Below, in pieces: positions 34,699 to 43,263 of a stretch of DNA of 64,000 nucleotides. Position 1 is the stretch's first letter. Each line of letters begins with the position of its first letter. The notes beneath the pieces are model-generated. The model was not told the DNA's origin. It did not search any database and worked only from the letters and a program-made list of their open reading frames with translations. The DNA is from Streptomyces sp. NBC_00708 (lineage in GTDB: Bacteria; Actinomycetota; Actinomycetes; Streptomycetales; Streptomycetaceae): contig CP108997.1 of NCBI GenBank assembly GCA_036226585.1, forward strand, positions 1,922,001 to 1,986,000. The letters run 5' to 3'. Made by a program: the position numbers and the translations under genes.

Positions 34699-35073
34699 AT
34701 GTCCAAGAACATCGCCGCACGCGCCGCCGTGGCCGCCGGCAGCCTCGCCCTGGCCGCCACCGGACTCATCGCGGGCGCCGGTACGGCCGCCGCCGGCTCC
34801 AACGGGCAGCAGATCTCCTACACGGACCACGCGACGCCCGGTCTCCGGCACTCGATCGAGCTCTACGGCTACAACCACAACGGTGAGGAGAGCCTCGGCT
34901 GCTTCACCATCAACTCGGGCGGCACCACCCAGATCGGCGGCTGGTGGTGGCGCGGCGACCTTGTGGTCAAGGCGTTCAACACCTCCAACTGCACGAACGG
35001 CTACAGCTGGGGAACCCACGTCGCGGTCCCGTACTCGCAGAACGGCGACTGGACCTACGTCACCGGCTACTAG
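34699..35073 (+). CDS. Small secreted protein of unknown function
   Basis: A 124-aa exported protein. The signal peptide (MSKNIAARAAVAAGSLALAA...) is cleaved near TAAAGSNG (about residue 33). The roughly 90-residue mature part is strand-rich, with SYTDHATPGLRHSIELYGYNHN, WWWRGD and a single pair of cysteines (GCFTIN, SNCTNG) that probably form a disulfide. Size and composition resemble small extracellular proteins or inhibitors, but no family is recognised. A G-rich run before the ATG serves as ribosome-binding site. A long hairpin follows. Confidence 0.75.
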   Translation: MSKNIAARAAVAAGSLALAATGLIAGAGTAAAGSNGQQISYTDHATPGLRHSIELYGYNHNGEESLGCFTINSGGTTQIGGWWWRGDLVVKAFNTSNCTNGYSWGTHVAVPYSQNGDWTYVTGY

Positions 35074-35118
35074 GCCGGCCGTCCGGCCCGGCCACGGGGG
35101 AACGGGCCAGGGGTGACC

Positions 35119-35165
35119 ACGAGCAGGGGCAGCACGCGAGCTCACAGCGTGCTGCCCCTGCTCGT
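35119..35165 (+). terminator. Terminator of the small secreted protein gene
   Basis: A perfect 19-bp stem (35119-35137 with 35147-35165) and 9-nt loop, 46 bp after the stop codon. It also marks the boundary to the lower-GC segment. Confidence 0.92.
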
Positions 35166-35332
35166 ACGTTCACCGGCCGGCGGCCGGGGATTGAACTCCG
35201 GCGTGAACGAACGACGAGGACGGCGAGGCTTCTTCTTCCCCGTGATCGCGCATGTCCGTCAAAGCGGATCAGGCTCGGAGCCAGGCCCCTACTGTAGGAA
35301 GGCATCGTCCTCTAGCAGCAAGGAGTCCTGGG

Positions 35333-36271
35333 ATGGACGTCGAGATATCCTCCCGGATACGGGACACCGCGTTACAGCTCGGCGTAGGCGTTCCGTACGC
35401 ATTGAAAGTTCTGGCTGGCCAGTTGTCCGTTGATCCGGACATGGGAAAGCCATTAGGCCAGTCGGACGTACTCACAGTCTTTGTCGACGGTGATCTGTAC
35501 GAGGACTGCCCCGCCCTGATTGTCGGCTACCTGCGCAAGCCGACCCTCGTCGAGATCCGATATGTGAAGCCGGCCTCCTCTGCTGAGCCTGCCGCCGAGG
35601 CCGTCAAGGGTCGGGCGGCGGAGCAGGACCCCGGCCCCGTTGCCGAGACGCTCGTGGAGCGGGAGGTCAGGGATGCCTGGCAGCGCGTCACGTGTTGGCT
35701 CCAGCGCCACGCACCAAGGTCCCACGCTGCCCTACGAGCAGGCGCAAGTGATCGTGCCATCACAAATGTGGAACACGACCTCGGTGTACAGGTGCCCGTA
35801 GCCCTTCGGGCACTTTGGTCGCTGTCCGCAGGAGATGACGGGGTTAACGGCGCAGGTTGCCTCCCGGGCAACCAAGCCCTTATGCCGCTGGGTGCAGTGG
35901 CCGACCTTTATCAGCGGCAGATGGAGTTCCAAGCACACCAGGACAGCCTGAATTCCTCGCGTGCCGAGTATGACCGGATCACCGTCTGGAGGCCGGGGTG
36001 GATCCCCGTTTCTTCATACGGCCCGGCCGATCAAACTTCGGGTTTGTACCTGGACACCGAAACCGGATACATGGGTCGGTGGTCGCGCTACAACGAAGGC
36101 CAATCCAACGAGCTCGACACGCTGGTGACGTACGTTGAAGATGTCGCAGACATGCTGGAAGCACCATCTCTGGCCACCCGGGACAAGCCCGGCCTGGTAG
36201 ACGAGACTTTGGTGTGGGGAAGCAGAATTGATCCCGGACAAGAGGATCGGTGGCAGCCGTTGACGGGATGA
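35333..36271 (+). CDS. SMI1/KNR4 (SUKH)-family protein, putative immunity protein
   Basis: A 312-aa cytoplasmic protein. The C-terminal two thirds (about 110-300) follow the SMI1/KNR4 pattern: GASDRAITNVEHDLGVQVPVALRALWSLSAG, then LMPLGAVADLY, WRPGWIPVSSYGPADQTSGLYLD and a final helix TLVTYVEDVADMLEA. SUKH proteins often neutralise nuclease toxins. The N-terminal 80 residues form a separate domain whose pattern (LAGQLSVDPDMGKPLG, ALIVGYLRKPTLVEIRYV) is loosely RelE/ParE-like. Two leucines are encoded by TTA (codons 14 and 41), so translation should depend on the bldA tRNA. Base composition is visibly lower in GC than the flanks. It faces the secreted nuclease gene 70 bp away. Confidence 0.82.
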   Translation: MDVEISSRIRDTALQLGVGVPYALKVLAGQLSVDPDMGKPLGQSDVLTVFVDGDLYEDCPALIVGYLRKPTLVEIRYVKPASSAEPAAEAVKGRAAEQDPGPVAETLVEREVRDAWQRVTCWLQRHAPRSHAALRAGASDRAITNVEHDLGVQVPVALRALWSLSAGDDGVNGAGCLPGNQALMPLGAVADLYQRQMEFQAHQDSLNSSRAEYDRITVWRPGWIPVSSYGPADQTSGLYLDTETGYMGRWSRYNEGQSNELDTLVTYVEDVADMLEAPSLATRDKPGLVDETLVWGSRIDPGQEDRWQPLTG

Positions 36272-36283
36272 CCTCTGAGGGGC

Positions 36284-36314
36284 GAGGGGGCCAACCCTGC
36301 CGACCGGCCCCCTC
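36284..36314. terminator. Bidirectional terminator between SUKH and nuclease genes
   Basis: A perfect 9-bp stem, GAGGGGGCC/GGCCCCCTC, with a 13-nt loop in the 70-bp gap between the two convergent genes. Confidence 0.7.
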
Positions 36315-36341
36315 ATCCACCTGTTCATGACGGCGAGTGTC

Positions 36342-38423
36342 TCAGCCGATCTTGCGCCAGGTGCACGTAGTCGCAACTGACGTGCAGTGCTCGAACCCTG
36401 GGAGGGTCAGAAAGAATCCATCCCCGTCGAGCATTCGCCACGAAGGTACCGGGAAGCCACTGAATGCTGTCTGGTTCTGCTTGCTCGGGATTCCCGCCCG
36501 CCCGCACCGCTCCGTGCCGCTCGGACCATTCGCTACTGTTCGAGTATCCGCCAGGATGCCGAAGTTCGCCGATCCGTCGCCCATTTTGTCGGTGAGGAAC
36601 TGGGCGCATTTGCTGCCCGACGTCACCAGGTTCACGCTCTTCGGGTAGCCACCGGATTCATGAGTGGACGCCATCGCGAACTCGTCGCAGTCCACATTCC
36701 CGACCGACGGATCAGTCGGGTGCACACTCCAGGTGCTGTCACACACTCGCGCACGACTGTTGGCCGATGTCCACGTGCCACCCGCACCGTTCCTCTCGGG
36801 AGTGTCCGGGCCCAGGTAGTGCATAAGTGAGTCCCAGCGCTTGGATCCGGCGTGATCAGGCATTACCTGTTGCATATACCAGTAGTACGCACCAGCAGCC
36901 GGGTACAAATTGGTATCGAGTGTCCAATTTTGCACAGAGTACGGCAGCACGCACCCAGGAGCCGATCCTGCGACGATGTCATCGCAACGGGGTGCGAGCT
37001 CGTGGATCGCGTCGATTCCGGTGGTGCCGAAGTTCGCAGCCGCAGAAGCGGTAGTGCTGGCGTCCACGGTTGCGGTCACCGACCAGCCCAGGTTGATCGT
37101 TTCCTTTCCTGTGCCGCTCCATGTAGTTGCTACCCGGCCCCACCGGTCACCGTACGGCGGCTCGAAGTCATCCATGGTCCAGTGAGCGTCAGGGCCGGCG
37201 TTGTTGTTCTGGGCGTCGGCCCACTTGACGTTCGAGGAAACACACGACGAGCACGTTGAACCGATTCTCCAGTTCATCGTGACACCGCCGAGCGCGGGAT
37301 CCGCCGCGACCGGCACGATCCTGATCTGTTGGTCGAACTCGGCGAAGTCCGACCCAGAAGCGCCCTTGTTCGGATAGGTCTTTATTCGTTGCTCGACGTT
37401 GAACTCGGCGGTTCCGATGGTCAGGTTATCGGCGTCGATGAATATGAGCTTGGCGCCTCCGATGTTCTTCAGGCAAGCCTCGGTACGGGACATGTAGTCC
37501 TTGCCCGCCGGCTTGTCGTAGCACCAATCGACCAGTTCCACGGCACCTCCGCCTGCTGCTGCGGAGGGAGTCTCACCGGCCTTGAGGGCTTCAGCCTCCG
37601 CAGCCTTGCGCAGCGCTTGATCGTGCTTCTTCGCGCGCTCCTTCGACTCGGTGGTGGGTGGTGACAACTCAACACAGAGCTTGCGGCCCTCGGCGTCCTG
37701 TTTGCCGCACGTCTGCTTCTGCGTAGCCTCACGCTTCACCCTGCCGTTCGCGTCGAACGCGGGAAGAGCGGGCCCCGGATCCGACCGAGGGAACTCCCTG
37801 ATCTCTTGCACATTCGAGTCAATCGTCGAGGACGTCTGAGGCGCGGGGAACTTCACGTACGGCTCGATGCGGAAGTCGGCCCACGGGGACCAGACTGTCT
37901 CGTACAGGCTGCCGTCGAAGGCAGAGGTACGGAATTTGTATAGCACTCCGGGCTTCAGCAGACCGTACGGCACCAGCACTGATGCCTGACTGCCAGAAAC
38001 GACATACTTCGATACCAGTACCCCGTGGGGACCAGGCCCGTCGAGGTCTATCTCTGCGCCCGGCGTGCCGTCTGCTTTGGCCGTGTACACCTGGAAGGTC
38101 AGCGTGGAAGGGTCGCCGTCCGCGTCAGTTACCTTGTTACGCAGTACGACATCCGGGGTGATGACCCGCCAAATCGTGCCCGTCTTGGCGAACTTCGGTC
38201 CTGCTGAAGGAGCTTTGCCCGACACGGGGCGCGCGCCCCCAGCGGTGACGGCGGACAGATCCTCCGGCCCGGCTGCTGCCACTGCCGCAGGGGAAGCCCC
38301 TAAACCGGGTTCAGCGGGTGCGGGGGCCGCTGCGGCGGCCCCCGCACCCGCCATGAGCACCAGCGCCATACCGGCGGCAAGGATGCCCGGCCGTTGTGAT
38401 CGGAAGAGTCTCACTCTTTTCAA
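36342..38423 (-). CDS. Secreted protein with NucA/NucB-type deoxyribonuclease domain
   Basis: A 693-aa exported protein. The signal peptide is MKRVRLFRSQRPGILAAGMA and the hydrophobic run to about residue 34. An Ig/FN3-like beta-sandwich follows (about 85-190, VTDADGDPSTLTFQVYT to WSPWADFRI), then a Lys/Glu/Ala helical linker, a cysteine-containing beta-rich middle (about 295-530) and a C-terminal NucA/NucB-like domain (about 545-693) with VDCDEFAMASTHESGG (DCDEF at 578-582), the counterpart of the DCDEYPFAST motif of Bacillus NucA/NucB. NucA/NucB are Mg-dependent extracellular DNases. The gene is lower in GC than the surroundings and uses more A/T-ending codons. It may be a secreted nuclease or toxin. 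Confidence 0.82.
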   Translation of the reverse strand: MKRVRLFRSQRPGILAAGMALVLMAGAGAAAAAPAPAEPGLGASPAAVAAAGPEDLSAVTAGGARPVSGKAPSAGPKFAKTGTIWRVITPDVVLRNKVTDADGDPSTLTFQVYTAKADGTPGAEIDLDGPGPHGVLVSKYVVSGSQASVLVPYGLLKPGVLYKFRTSAFDGSLYETVWSPWADFRIEPYVKFPAPQTSSTIDSNVQEIREFPRSDPGPALPAFDANGRVKREATQKQTCGKQDAEGRKLCVELSPPTTESKERAKKHDQALRKAAEAEALKAGETPSAAAGGGAVELVDWCYDKPAGKDYMSRTEACLKNIGGAKLIFIDADNLTIGTAEFNVEQRIKTYPNKGASGSDFAEFDQQIRIVPVAADPALGGVTMNWRIGSTCSSCVSSNVKWADAQNNNAGPDAHWTMDDFEPPYGDRWGRVATTWSGTGKETINLGWSVTATVDASTTASAAANFGTTGIDAIHELAPRCDDIVAGSAPGCVLPYSVQNWTLDTNLYPAAGAYYWYMQQVMPDHAGSKRWDSLMHYLGPDTPERNGAGGTWTSANSRARVCDSTWSVHPTDPSVGNVDCDEFAMASTHESGGYPKSVNLVTSGSKCAQFLTDKMGDGSANFGILADTRTVANGPSGTERCGRAGIPSKQNQTAFSGFPVPSWRMLDGDGFFLTLPGFEHCTSVATTCTWRKIG

Positions 38424-39005
38424 GTCCCCTTGATTGGCTGTGAGTTGATCGCAGCCGGATCACAACACGCCTATGCGTGCAGCGGCATGACCAAGGTCAT
38501 GGTTTATCGGACAAGTGCTCGATTCTGGCGTGTTTCGGCTCAGCCACCAGTAGTCACTCGGACGCGCAGCCGGGACACATCGCGACGTCGTGACCTGGCT
38601 TTGAATTCTGGTGAGGCGTCAAACCGGTGCGCGGCTTCGTCCGCCGGCAGGGCAGACGGGACCTGGGCTGCCGGCCGGGCTTCAGGGGTGGCGCCCTGGT
38701 GAGGTGCCGTTGCGGAACTGGGCCACAGGGGCACGTGCCGATGCACTCATCCTGGCCCGAAACGACCCCACGGTTCCCATGAGGCCCATGGGCACCCCAT
38801 GTTGGGCCTACAAAAAAGGGCTGGATCTTCCCAGGACCTGTGGTGGCTGCTATCCAGAGACCTGGACAGCCATCCGTGCCGTGCCCGTGATTGGAAGAGC
38901 GCGGTGGCCGACACGAGTGTGTGGATACTCAGCTGGGTATGCGGGAAGGCCACGCCCGCCTGTTCGGCGTGGAGCGGCCCACAAGCGGCAAGCCCCTGAA
39001 AGCCC
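38424..39005. other. Non-coding stretch between nuclease gene and rnpB terminator (about 580 bp)
   Basis: This segment must contain the promoter of the nuclease gene (A/T-rich at 38424-38530). The remainder has no open frame with both a ribosome-binding site and Streptomyces codon bias. Composition is mixed, with lower-GC patches such as CCTACAAAAAAGGGCTGGATC near 38806, suggesting decayed foreign DNA. No transposase, repeat, attachment site or tRNA is visible. Confidence 0.5.
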
Positions 39006-39041
39006 GGAAAGGGCCTCCGACGCAGGTCGGAGGCCCTTTCC
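39006..39041 (-). terminator. Terminator of rnpB
   Basis: A perfect 16-bp stem, GGAAAGGGCCTCCGAC with its complement at 39026-39041, and a 4-nt loop, 20 bp past the 3' end of RNase P RNA on the minus strand. Confidence 0.92.
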
Positions 39042-39061
39042 AAGGCGAAGCCGCAGGTGGC

Positions 39062-39469
39062 GGCAGACGAGTCGGGCTGTACGCCGGGTTCTGTCGCCCG
39101 GTCGCCTCGCGGCGGCCGGGGAGACGGCCATCCATCTAGGGCCGGCATTGCTGCCGGCCTCGTGCGGTCTACCCGCGAACTCGGGCGGGCCGCCCTCGAA
39201 CGTTCGCGCAGGAGCACCGGGGTGCTCCCTCTTGACCTTGCTCCGGGTGGGGTTTACCTAGCCGCCTGGGTCGCCCCAGGCGCTGGTGGTCTCTTACACC
39301 ACCGTTTCACCCTTACCCGGGACCGAGGTCCCGGGCGGTCTGTTTTCTGTGGCACTGTCCCGCGGGTCACCCCGGGTGGCCGTTAGCCATCACCCTGCCC
39401 TGTGGAGCCCGGACGTTCCTCGGGAGGATCCGAGGATCCCCACGCGGCCGTCCGCCCGGCTCGTCTGCC
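39062..39469 (-). ncRNA. rnpB: RNase P RNA (M1 RNA, type A)
   Basis: The minus strand reads the universal 5' core GAGGAACGTCCGGGCTCC (complement near 39407-39424) and the 3' core ACAGAACCCGGCGTACAG (complement near 39077-39095). The ends pair as helix P1: GGCAGACGAG (complement 39460-39469) with CTCGTCTGCC (complement 39062-39071). This gives about 408 nt, normal for Streptomyces. It is the catalytic RNA that matures tRNA 5' ends. Ends are set from helix P1 and could be off by a few bases. A strong terminator follows. Confidence 0.93.
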
Positions 39470-39514
39470 GTGGGGCCCATGCTACCCGGCCGGGCGGGGG
39501 CGCCGGACGGGCGC

Positions 39515-40093
39515 TCAGAGGAACGCGTCCGTCTCCAGGTCGAACGAGAACGGTGCCGGAAGGCGGACCGCCTTGCCGAACGGGACCGTGCAGTGCTGCC
39601 GGTAGTCGTCACCCTCCGGGTCGCTGAACAGCGTCACCGAGGACTCGTCCCGGTCCACCAGCAGGTACAGGGGGATCGGGCCCCTCGCATAGCAGTGCCT
39701 CTTGGCCTTGCGGTCGGCGGCCGGTTTGGAGGACGTGATCTCCACGACCAGCGACACCCCCTCGCACGGCATCCACGGGTCCGCGCCCCGGAACAGGCGC
39801 AAGGCCGTCGGGGCGAACGTGCCGTCGGGGATGGCGTGGTTCTTCGGGCAGCCTCCGCCGCTTCTCAGCTTCAGGCCCTTGTTCCCGGAGAACTGCATCT
39901 TTGTACGGGAACGAGTGATCATCTGCTCAAGGATCAGCCCGATGTAGTCCTCATGATCCCCGTCCGGCGGCGGTGTCACGACGATCTCCCCCTCGATCAG
40001 CTCCGCCCGGAAGCCCTCCGGCGTATCCAGCGCCAGGAAGCCCTCAAGCAGGACGTCCGCCTGCGAGAGCGGTTCGTGCGGCATGGCAGACAT
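39515..40093 (-). CDS. Uma2-family (DUF820) PD-(D/E)xK nuclease-fold protein
   Basis: A 192-aa protein of the Uma2 family, very numerous in Streptomyces and of unclear function. The restriction-endonuclease-like core is visible: the entry motif FRAELIEGEIVVTPPPDGDHE, the strand IPDGTFAP with the metal Asp and VVEITSSKPAADRKAK with the Glu and Lys. Start ATG 40093 has GGAAGGGG upstream. It lies 46 bp upstream of rnpB on the same strand but the RNA should have its own promoter. Confidence 0.87.
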   Translation of the reverse strand: MSAMPHEPLSQADVLLEGFLALDTPEGFRAELIEGEIVVTPPPDGDHEDYIGLILEQMITRSRTKMQFSGNKGLKLRSGGGCPKNHAIPDGTFAPTALRLFRGADPWMPCEGVSLVVEITSSKPAADRKAKRHCYARGPIPLYLLVDRDESSVTLFSDPEGDDYRQHCTVPFGKAVRLPAPFSFDLETDAFL

Positions 40094-40199
40094 GTCACGC
40101 CCCTTCCTCGGTCGTTCGCCAGAGTGGGCCATCGCGGAACCAGCCGTCCGTGAGATGGGAGTCGTTCCCCCGATCGTGGCACAGGACGACGTCATGACG

Positions 40200-40709
40200 T
40201 CAGAGGCGGCTCGACGCCAGCGCGGTGATGCCCGCCGTCCAGGCCGTGGAGACGGACTCCGGGGTGGGGAAGCGGCCGTTCAGTTCCATCATGACCATGC
40301 CGTGGGCGAAGGCCCAGGCCGCCCGCGCCAGGGGCTCGTCGGGGGCGAGGGCGCGGAAGAGCGGGGCGGCGGCGCGTTCCTCCAGGTCCTGGGGGTGAGG
40401 GCGGGCGGTGGTGAGGCGGTAGAGGTGGGGGTGGGCCAGGGCGTGGGCGCGGTAGGCGGCGGCCAGGGCCGGGAAGGAGCCCGGGGCGGCGGTCTCCGCC
40501 GCTTCCAGGGCCTCGGCGGTCTCCGCGAGCATCGCGTCGGCCAGCGCGTTCACCACCGAGGACTTGTCCGGGAAGTGCTTGTACAGGGAGGGGGCCGTGA
40601 TGCCGAGCCCGCCGGCGAGCCGGCGCATGGTCAGCGCGTCCGGCCCCTCCTGCTCCAGGAGCATGCGGGCGGCGGCCAGGATCTGGTGCTGGCGGGCGCG
40701 GTCGGTCAC
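40200..40709 (-). CDS. TetR/AcrR-family transcriptional regulator
   Basis: A 169-aa repressor. The N-terminal helix-turn-helix is clear: ILAAARMLLEQEGPDALTMR, then LAGGLGITAPSLYKHFPDKS. The C-terminal ligand-binding domain (AYRAHALAHPHLYRLTTARP, FAHGMVMMELNGRF) is of the WHG type. The start is GTG with GGAGGG upstream. It is short for the family but complete. The target is unknown; the gene upstream on the same strand is the RNB ribonuclease, 64 bp away. Confidence 0.9.
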   Translation of the reverse strand: MTDRARQHQILAAARMLLEQEGPDALTMRRLAGGLGITAPSLYKHFPDKSSVVNALADAMLAETAEALEAAETAAPGSFPALAAAYRAHALAHPHLYRLTTARPHPQDLEERAAAPLFRALAPDEPLARAAWAFAHGMVMMELNGRFPTPESVSTAWTAGITALASSRL

Positions 40710-40773
40710 GCCGGTCCCTCCTTCGTACGGGCGCGGGGCGCGGAGGCCGAACTCGCGATCGTACGAGACGCCG

Positions 40774-42219
40774 TCAGGCCGGAACGAACAGGGTCTTCGC
40801 CGTGCCCGGGGCGGCCTGGGCCAGGCGGACCCGCAGGCGCTCCCCCAGGGGCAGAGGCCCGTCGCCCTCGATACGGGCGACGATCGCCGGGGCGTCGATG
40901 TGGACGGTGCCGGTGGCCGGTTCGTCGTCCCTCACATCGATCACGTACCCGTCGAAGACCGCGCCCACCTTGTCCTTCAGCAGCGCCGCCTCGACCAGGT
41001 CCACGGACTCCCGCTCCACGGTGTTGGCCCGGCGCGTGCCGTCCGCCATCTCCTTGGGGAGCGCGGGCAGAGCGGCGAGGACCCATTCGGGCGGGTCGCG
41101 GTCCTCGCAGGCGGCGAGGCAGAGTTCGGCGGCGTACCGGTCCACCAGGCGGCGCAGGGGCGCGGTGCAGTGCGTGTAGAGGTCGGCCACCGCCGCGTGC
41201 ACGGCGGGGACCGGCAGGTCGCCGTGGTCGAAGACCGTGTAGCCGGCGCCGCGCAGCAGGGTCGTGCACTCCTGGAGGAACGCCGCGTGGCCGGCGCGCT
41301 CCGGGTCCAGCGAGCGGACGACCTGGGCGTACGGGACGTGGTGCGGCCAGTCGATGTGCAGGGCCTCGGCGCTGCGGCGCAGCCGGGCCACCGCCCCGTC
41401 GGGCGCGACCGGCAGCGTACGGAGGATGCCGGTGCCGCTCTCCGTCATCAGGCGGGCCGCCGCCATGCCGGTGAGCAGGGAGATCTGGGCGTTCCAGCCG
41501 TCGGCGGGGAGCGGGGCGCGGTACTCCAGGCCGTACGTGCCGTCGTGCTCGGTGATCTCCTGCTCGGGCACGTTGAGCGAGATGCCGCCCCGGGCCACCT
41601 CCTGCTCCTCGCGGAGCGTGCCGATGTCCCTGAGCAGCGCGAGCGGTTCCTCGGCGGTGCCCGTGTCGATCCGCCGCTGCACGGTCGCGTAGTCGAGCTT
41701 GGCGCGGCTGCGTACGAGCGCCCGGCGCACCCGGGTCGCCACCGTCCGGCCCTCCTGGTCGAGGTCGATCTCCCACAGGGCCGCGGGGCGGACCCGGCCG
41801 GGCAGCAGGCTGGCGGCGTCCTCCGAGAGGACCTCGGGGTGGAGGGGCACTTTGCCGTCGGGGAAGTAGAGCGTCGTCACCCTGCGGTGGGCCTCGGCGT
41901 CCAGCGCGCCACCGGGGCGCACGAACGCGGCGACGTCCGCGATGGCGTAGTGCACGCGGTAGCCGTGGGCGCGGCGTTCCAGGTGCATCGCCTGGTCGAG
42001 GTCCGTGGACGTGGGCGGGTCGATCGTGAGGAACGGGATGTCCGTCGCGTCCGCGTGGCCGGCGAGCTCCGGGCTGCGTGCCGCGTCCGCCGCCTCGGCG
42101 AGCACGCCGGGCGGGAAGTCGTCGGGCAGCGACAGCTCGGCGCGCAGCCCGCGCAGGGCCGCCCGCAGCGGGGTGTCGGTGCCGGCTGCGCCGGTCATGT
42201 GCAGGTGGCGGCGGGGCAT
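40774..42219 (-). CDS. RNB-domain ribonuclease (RNase II/R-like, short form)
   Basis: A 481-aa exoribonuclease-like protein. The RNB catalytic centre starts at IDPPTSTDLDQAMHLERR, holding the conserved aspartates, followed by YRVHYAIADVAAFV, YFPDGKVPLHPEVLSEDAASL and the C-terminal TAPLRRLVDRYA. S1 and cold-shock RNA-binding domains of full-length RNase R are absent or reduced to a short beta tail (about 400-481), as in the small actinobacterial type. It degrades RNA 3' to 5'. ATG 42219 gives MPRRHLHMTGAAG; a second ATG seven codons in is possible. Confidence 0.9.
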   Translation of the reverse strand: MPRRHLHMTGAAGTDTPLRAALRGLRAELSLPDDFPPGVLAEAADAARSPELAGHADATDIPFLTIDPPTSTDLDQAMHLERRAHGYRVHYAIADVAAFVRPGGALDAEAHRRVTTLYFPDGKVPLHPEVLSEDAASLLPGRVRPAALWEIDLDQEGRTVATRVRRALVRSRAKLDYATVQRRIDTGTAEEPLALLRDIGTLREEQEVARGGISLNVPEQEITEHDGTYGLEYRAPLPADGWNAQISLLTGMAAARLMTESGTGILRTLPVAPDGAVARLRRSAEALHIDWPHHVPYAQVVRSLDPERAGHAAFLQECTTLLRGAGYTVFDHGDLPVPAVHAAVADLYTHCTAPLRRLVDRYAAELCLAACEDRDPPEWVLAALPALPKEMADGTRRANTVERESVDLVEAALLKDKVGAVFDGYVIDVRDDEPATGTVHIDAPAIVARIEGDGPLPLGERLRVRLAQAAPGTAKTLFVPA

Positions 42220-42396
42220 GGACCGAGCGTAGGGCGGGGCGCGGAGCGCGGCATTCCGAGCGGGGGCCTCGCGCGGTGCGGTGTGCCCCCGCGCCCGTAC
42301 GAACCGTCCCGTCGTCCCCGTACGCTGGCCAGGGGCATCCGGGCGGTCCGCACGCCGGTCCGGGGGCCCTTTCCGTACGTATGAAGGAGAACCGCC

Positions 42397-43197
42397 GTGC
42401 TCGTGCTGTTGCCGCCCTCCGAAGGAAAGGCCGCCTCCGGGCGCGGGGCTCCGCTGAAGCCCGAGTCGCTCTCGCTGCCCGGTCTGGCCGGGGCGCGGGG
42501 TGCCGTGCTGGACGCCCTCGTGGAGCTGTGCGTGGCCGACGAGGAGAAGGCCCGTGAGGTGCTGGGGCTCAGCGAGGGGCTGCGGGGTGAGATCGCGAAG
42601 AACGCCGAGCTGCGGACGGCGGGGACGCGTCCGGCCGGGGAGCTGTACACCGGTGTGCTGTACGACGCGCTCGGCCTCGACTCCCTCGACGCGTCCGCCC
42701 GCCGGCTCGCCGGGAAGTCGCTGCTGGTGTTCTCCGGGCTGTGGGGCGCGGTGCGGGTGGGCGACCGGATTCCGCCGTACCGCTGCTCGATGGGGGTGAA
42801 GCTGCCGGGTCTCGGTGCGCTCGGGGCGTTCTGGCGTACGCCGATGGCCGAGGTGATGCCTGATGCGGCGGGTGACGGGCTCGTGCTGGACCTGCGCTCG
42901 TCCGCGTACACGGCGGCGTGGAAGCCCAAGGGCGCGGTCGCGGAGCGGACGGCGAGCGTCCGGGTGCTGCACGCGCAGATCGTGGACGGGGTCGAGAAGC
43001 GGTCGGTGGTCAGCCACTTCAACAAGGCCACCAAGGGCCGCATGGTGCGGGACCTGCTGCTCGCGGGGGCCCGGCCCGCGGGTCCCGCCGAGCTGGTGAC
43101 GGTCCTGCGGGACCTGGGGTACGTGGTCGAGGGCGAGGCGCCCGCGCGGGCGGGGCGGCCGTGGCAGCTCGATGTAGTGGTCACGGAGATCCACTAG
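42397..43197 (+). CDS. yaaA: YaaA-family peroxide stress protein
   Basis: A 266-aa protein of the UPF0246/YaaA family. It starts MLVLLPPSEGKAASGRGAPL, the family hallmark (LLPPSEGK), then ELYTGVLYDALGLDSL, LVFSGLWGAVRVGDRIPPYR and VVSHFNKATKGRMVRDLL. E. coli YaaA lowers free iron under peroxide stress and binds DNA. The start is GTG with AAGGAG upstream. It is divergent from the RNB gene. Confidence 0.92.
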   Translation: MLVLLPPSEGKAASGRGAPLKPESLSLPGLAGARGAVLDALVELCVADEEKAREVLGLSEGLRGEIAKNAELRTAGTRPAGELYTGVLYDALGLDSLDASARRLAGKSLLVFSGLWGAVRVGDRIPPYRCSMGVKLPGLGALGAFWRTPMAEVMPDAAGDGLVLDLRSSAYTAAWKPKGAVAERTASVRVLHAQIVDGVEKRSVVSHFNKATKGRMVRDLLLAGARPAGPAELVTVLRDLGYVVEGEAPARAGRPWQLDVVVTEIH

Positions 43198-43263
43198 GGC
43201 CTTTCGTTGCACCCTCCGCAACGGTCGTTGCGCGCTGCGCCGTGCAGCGGGCAGGATGGGCGT

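Noticed and set aside
38799..38999. Possible small gene of 66 codons before rnpB
   Set aside because: No ribosome-binding site, poor codon bias and no conserved look.
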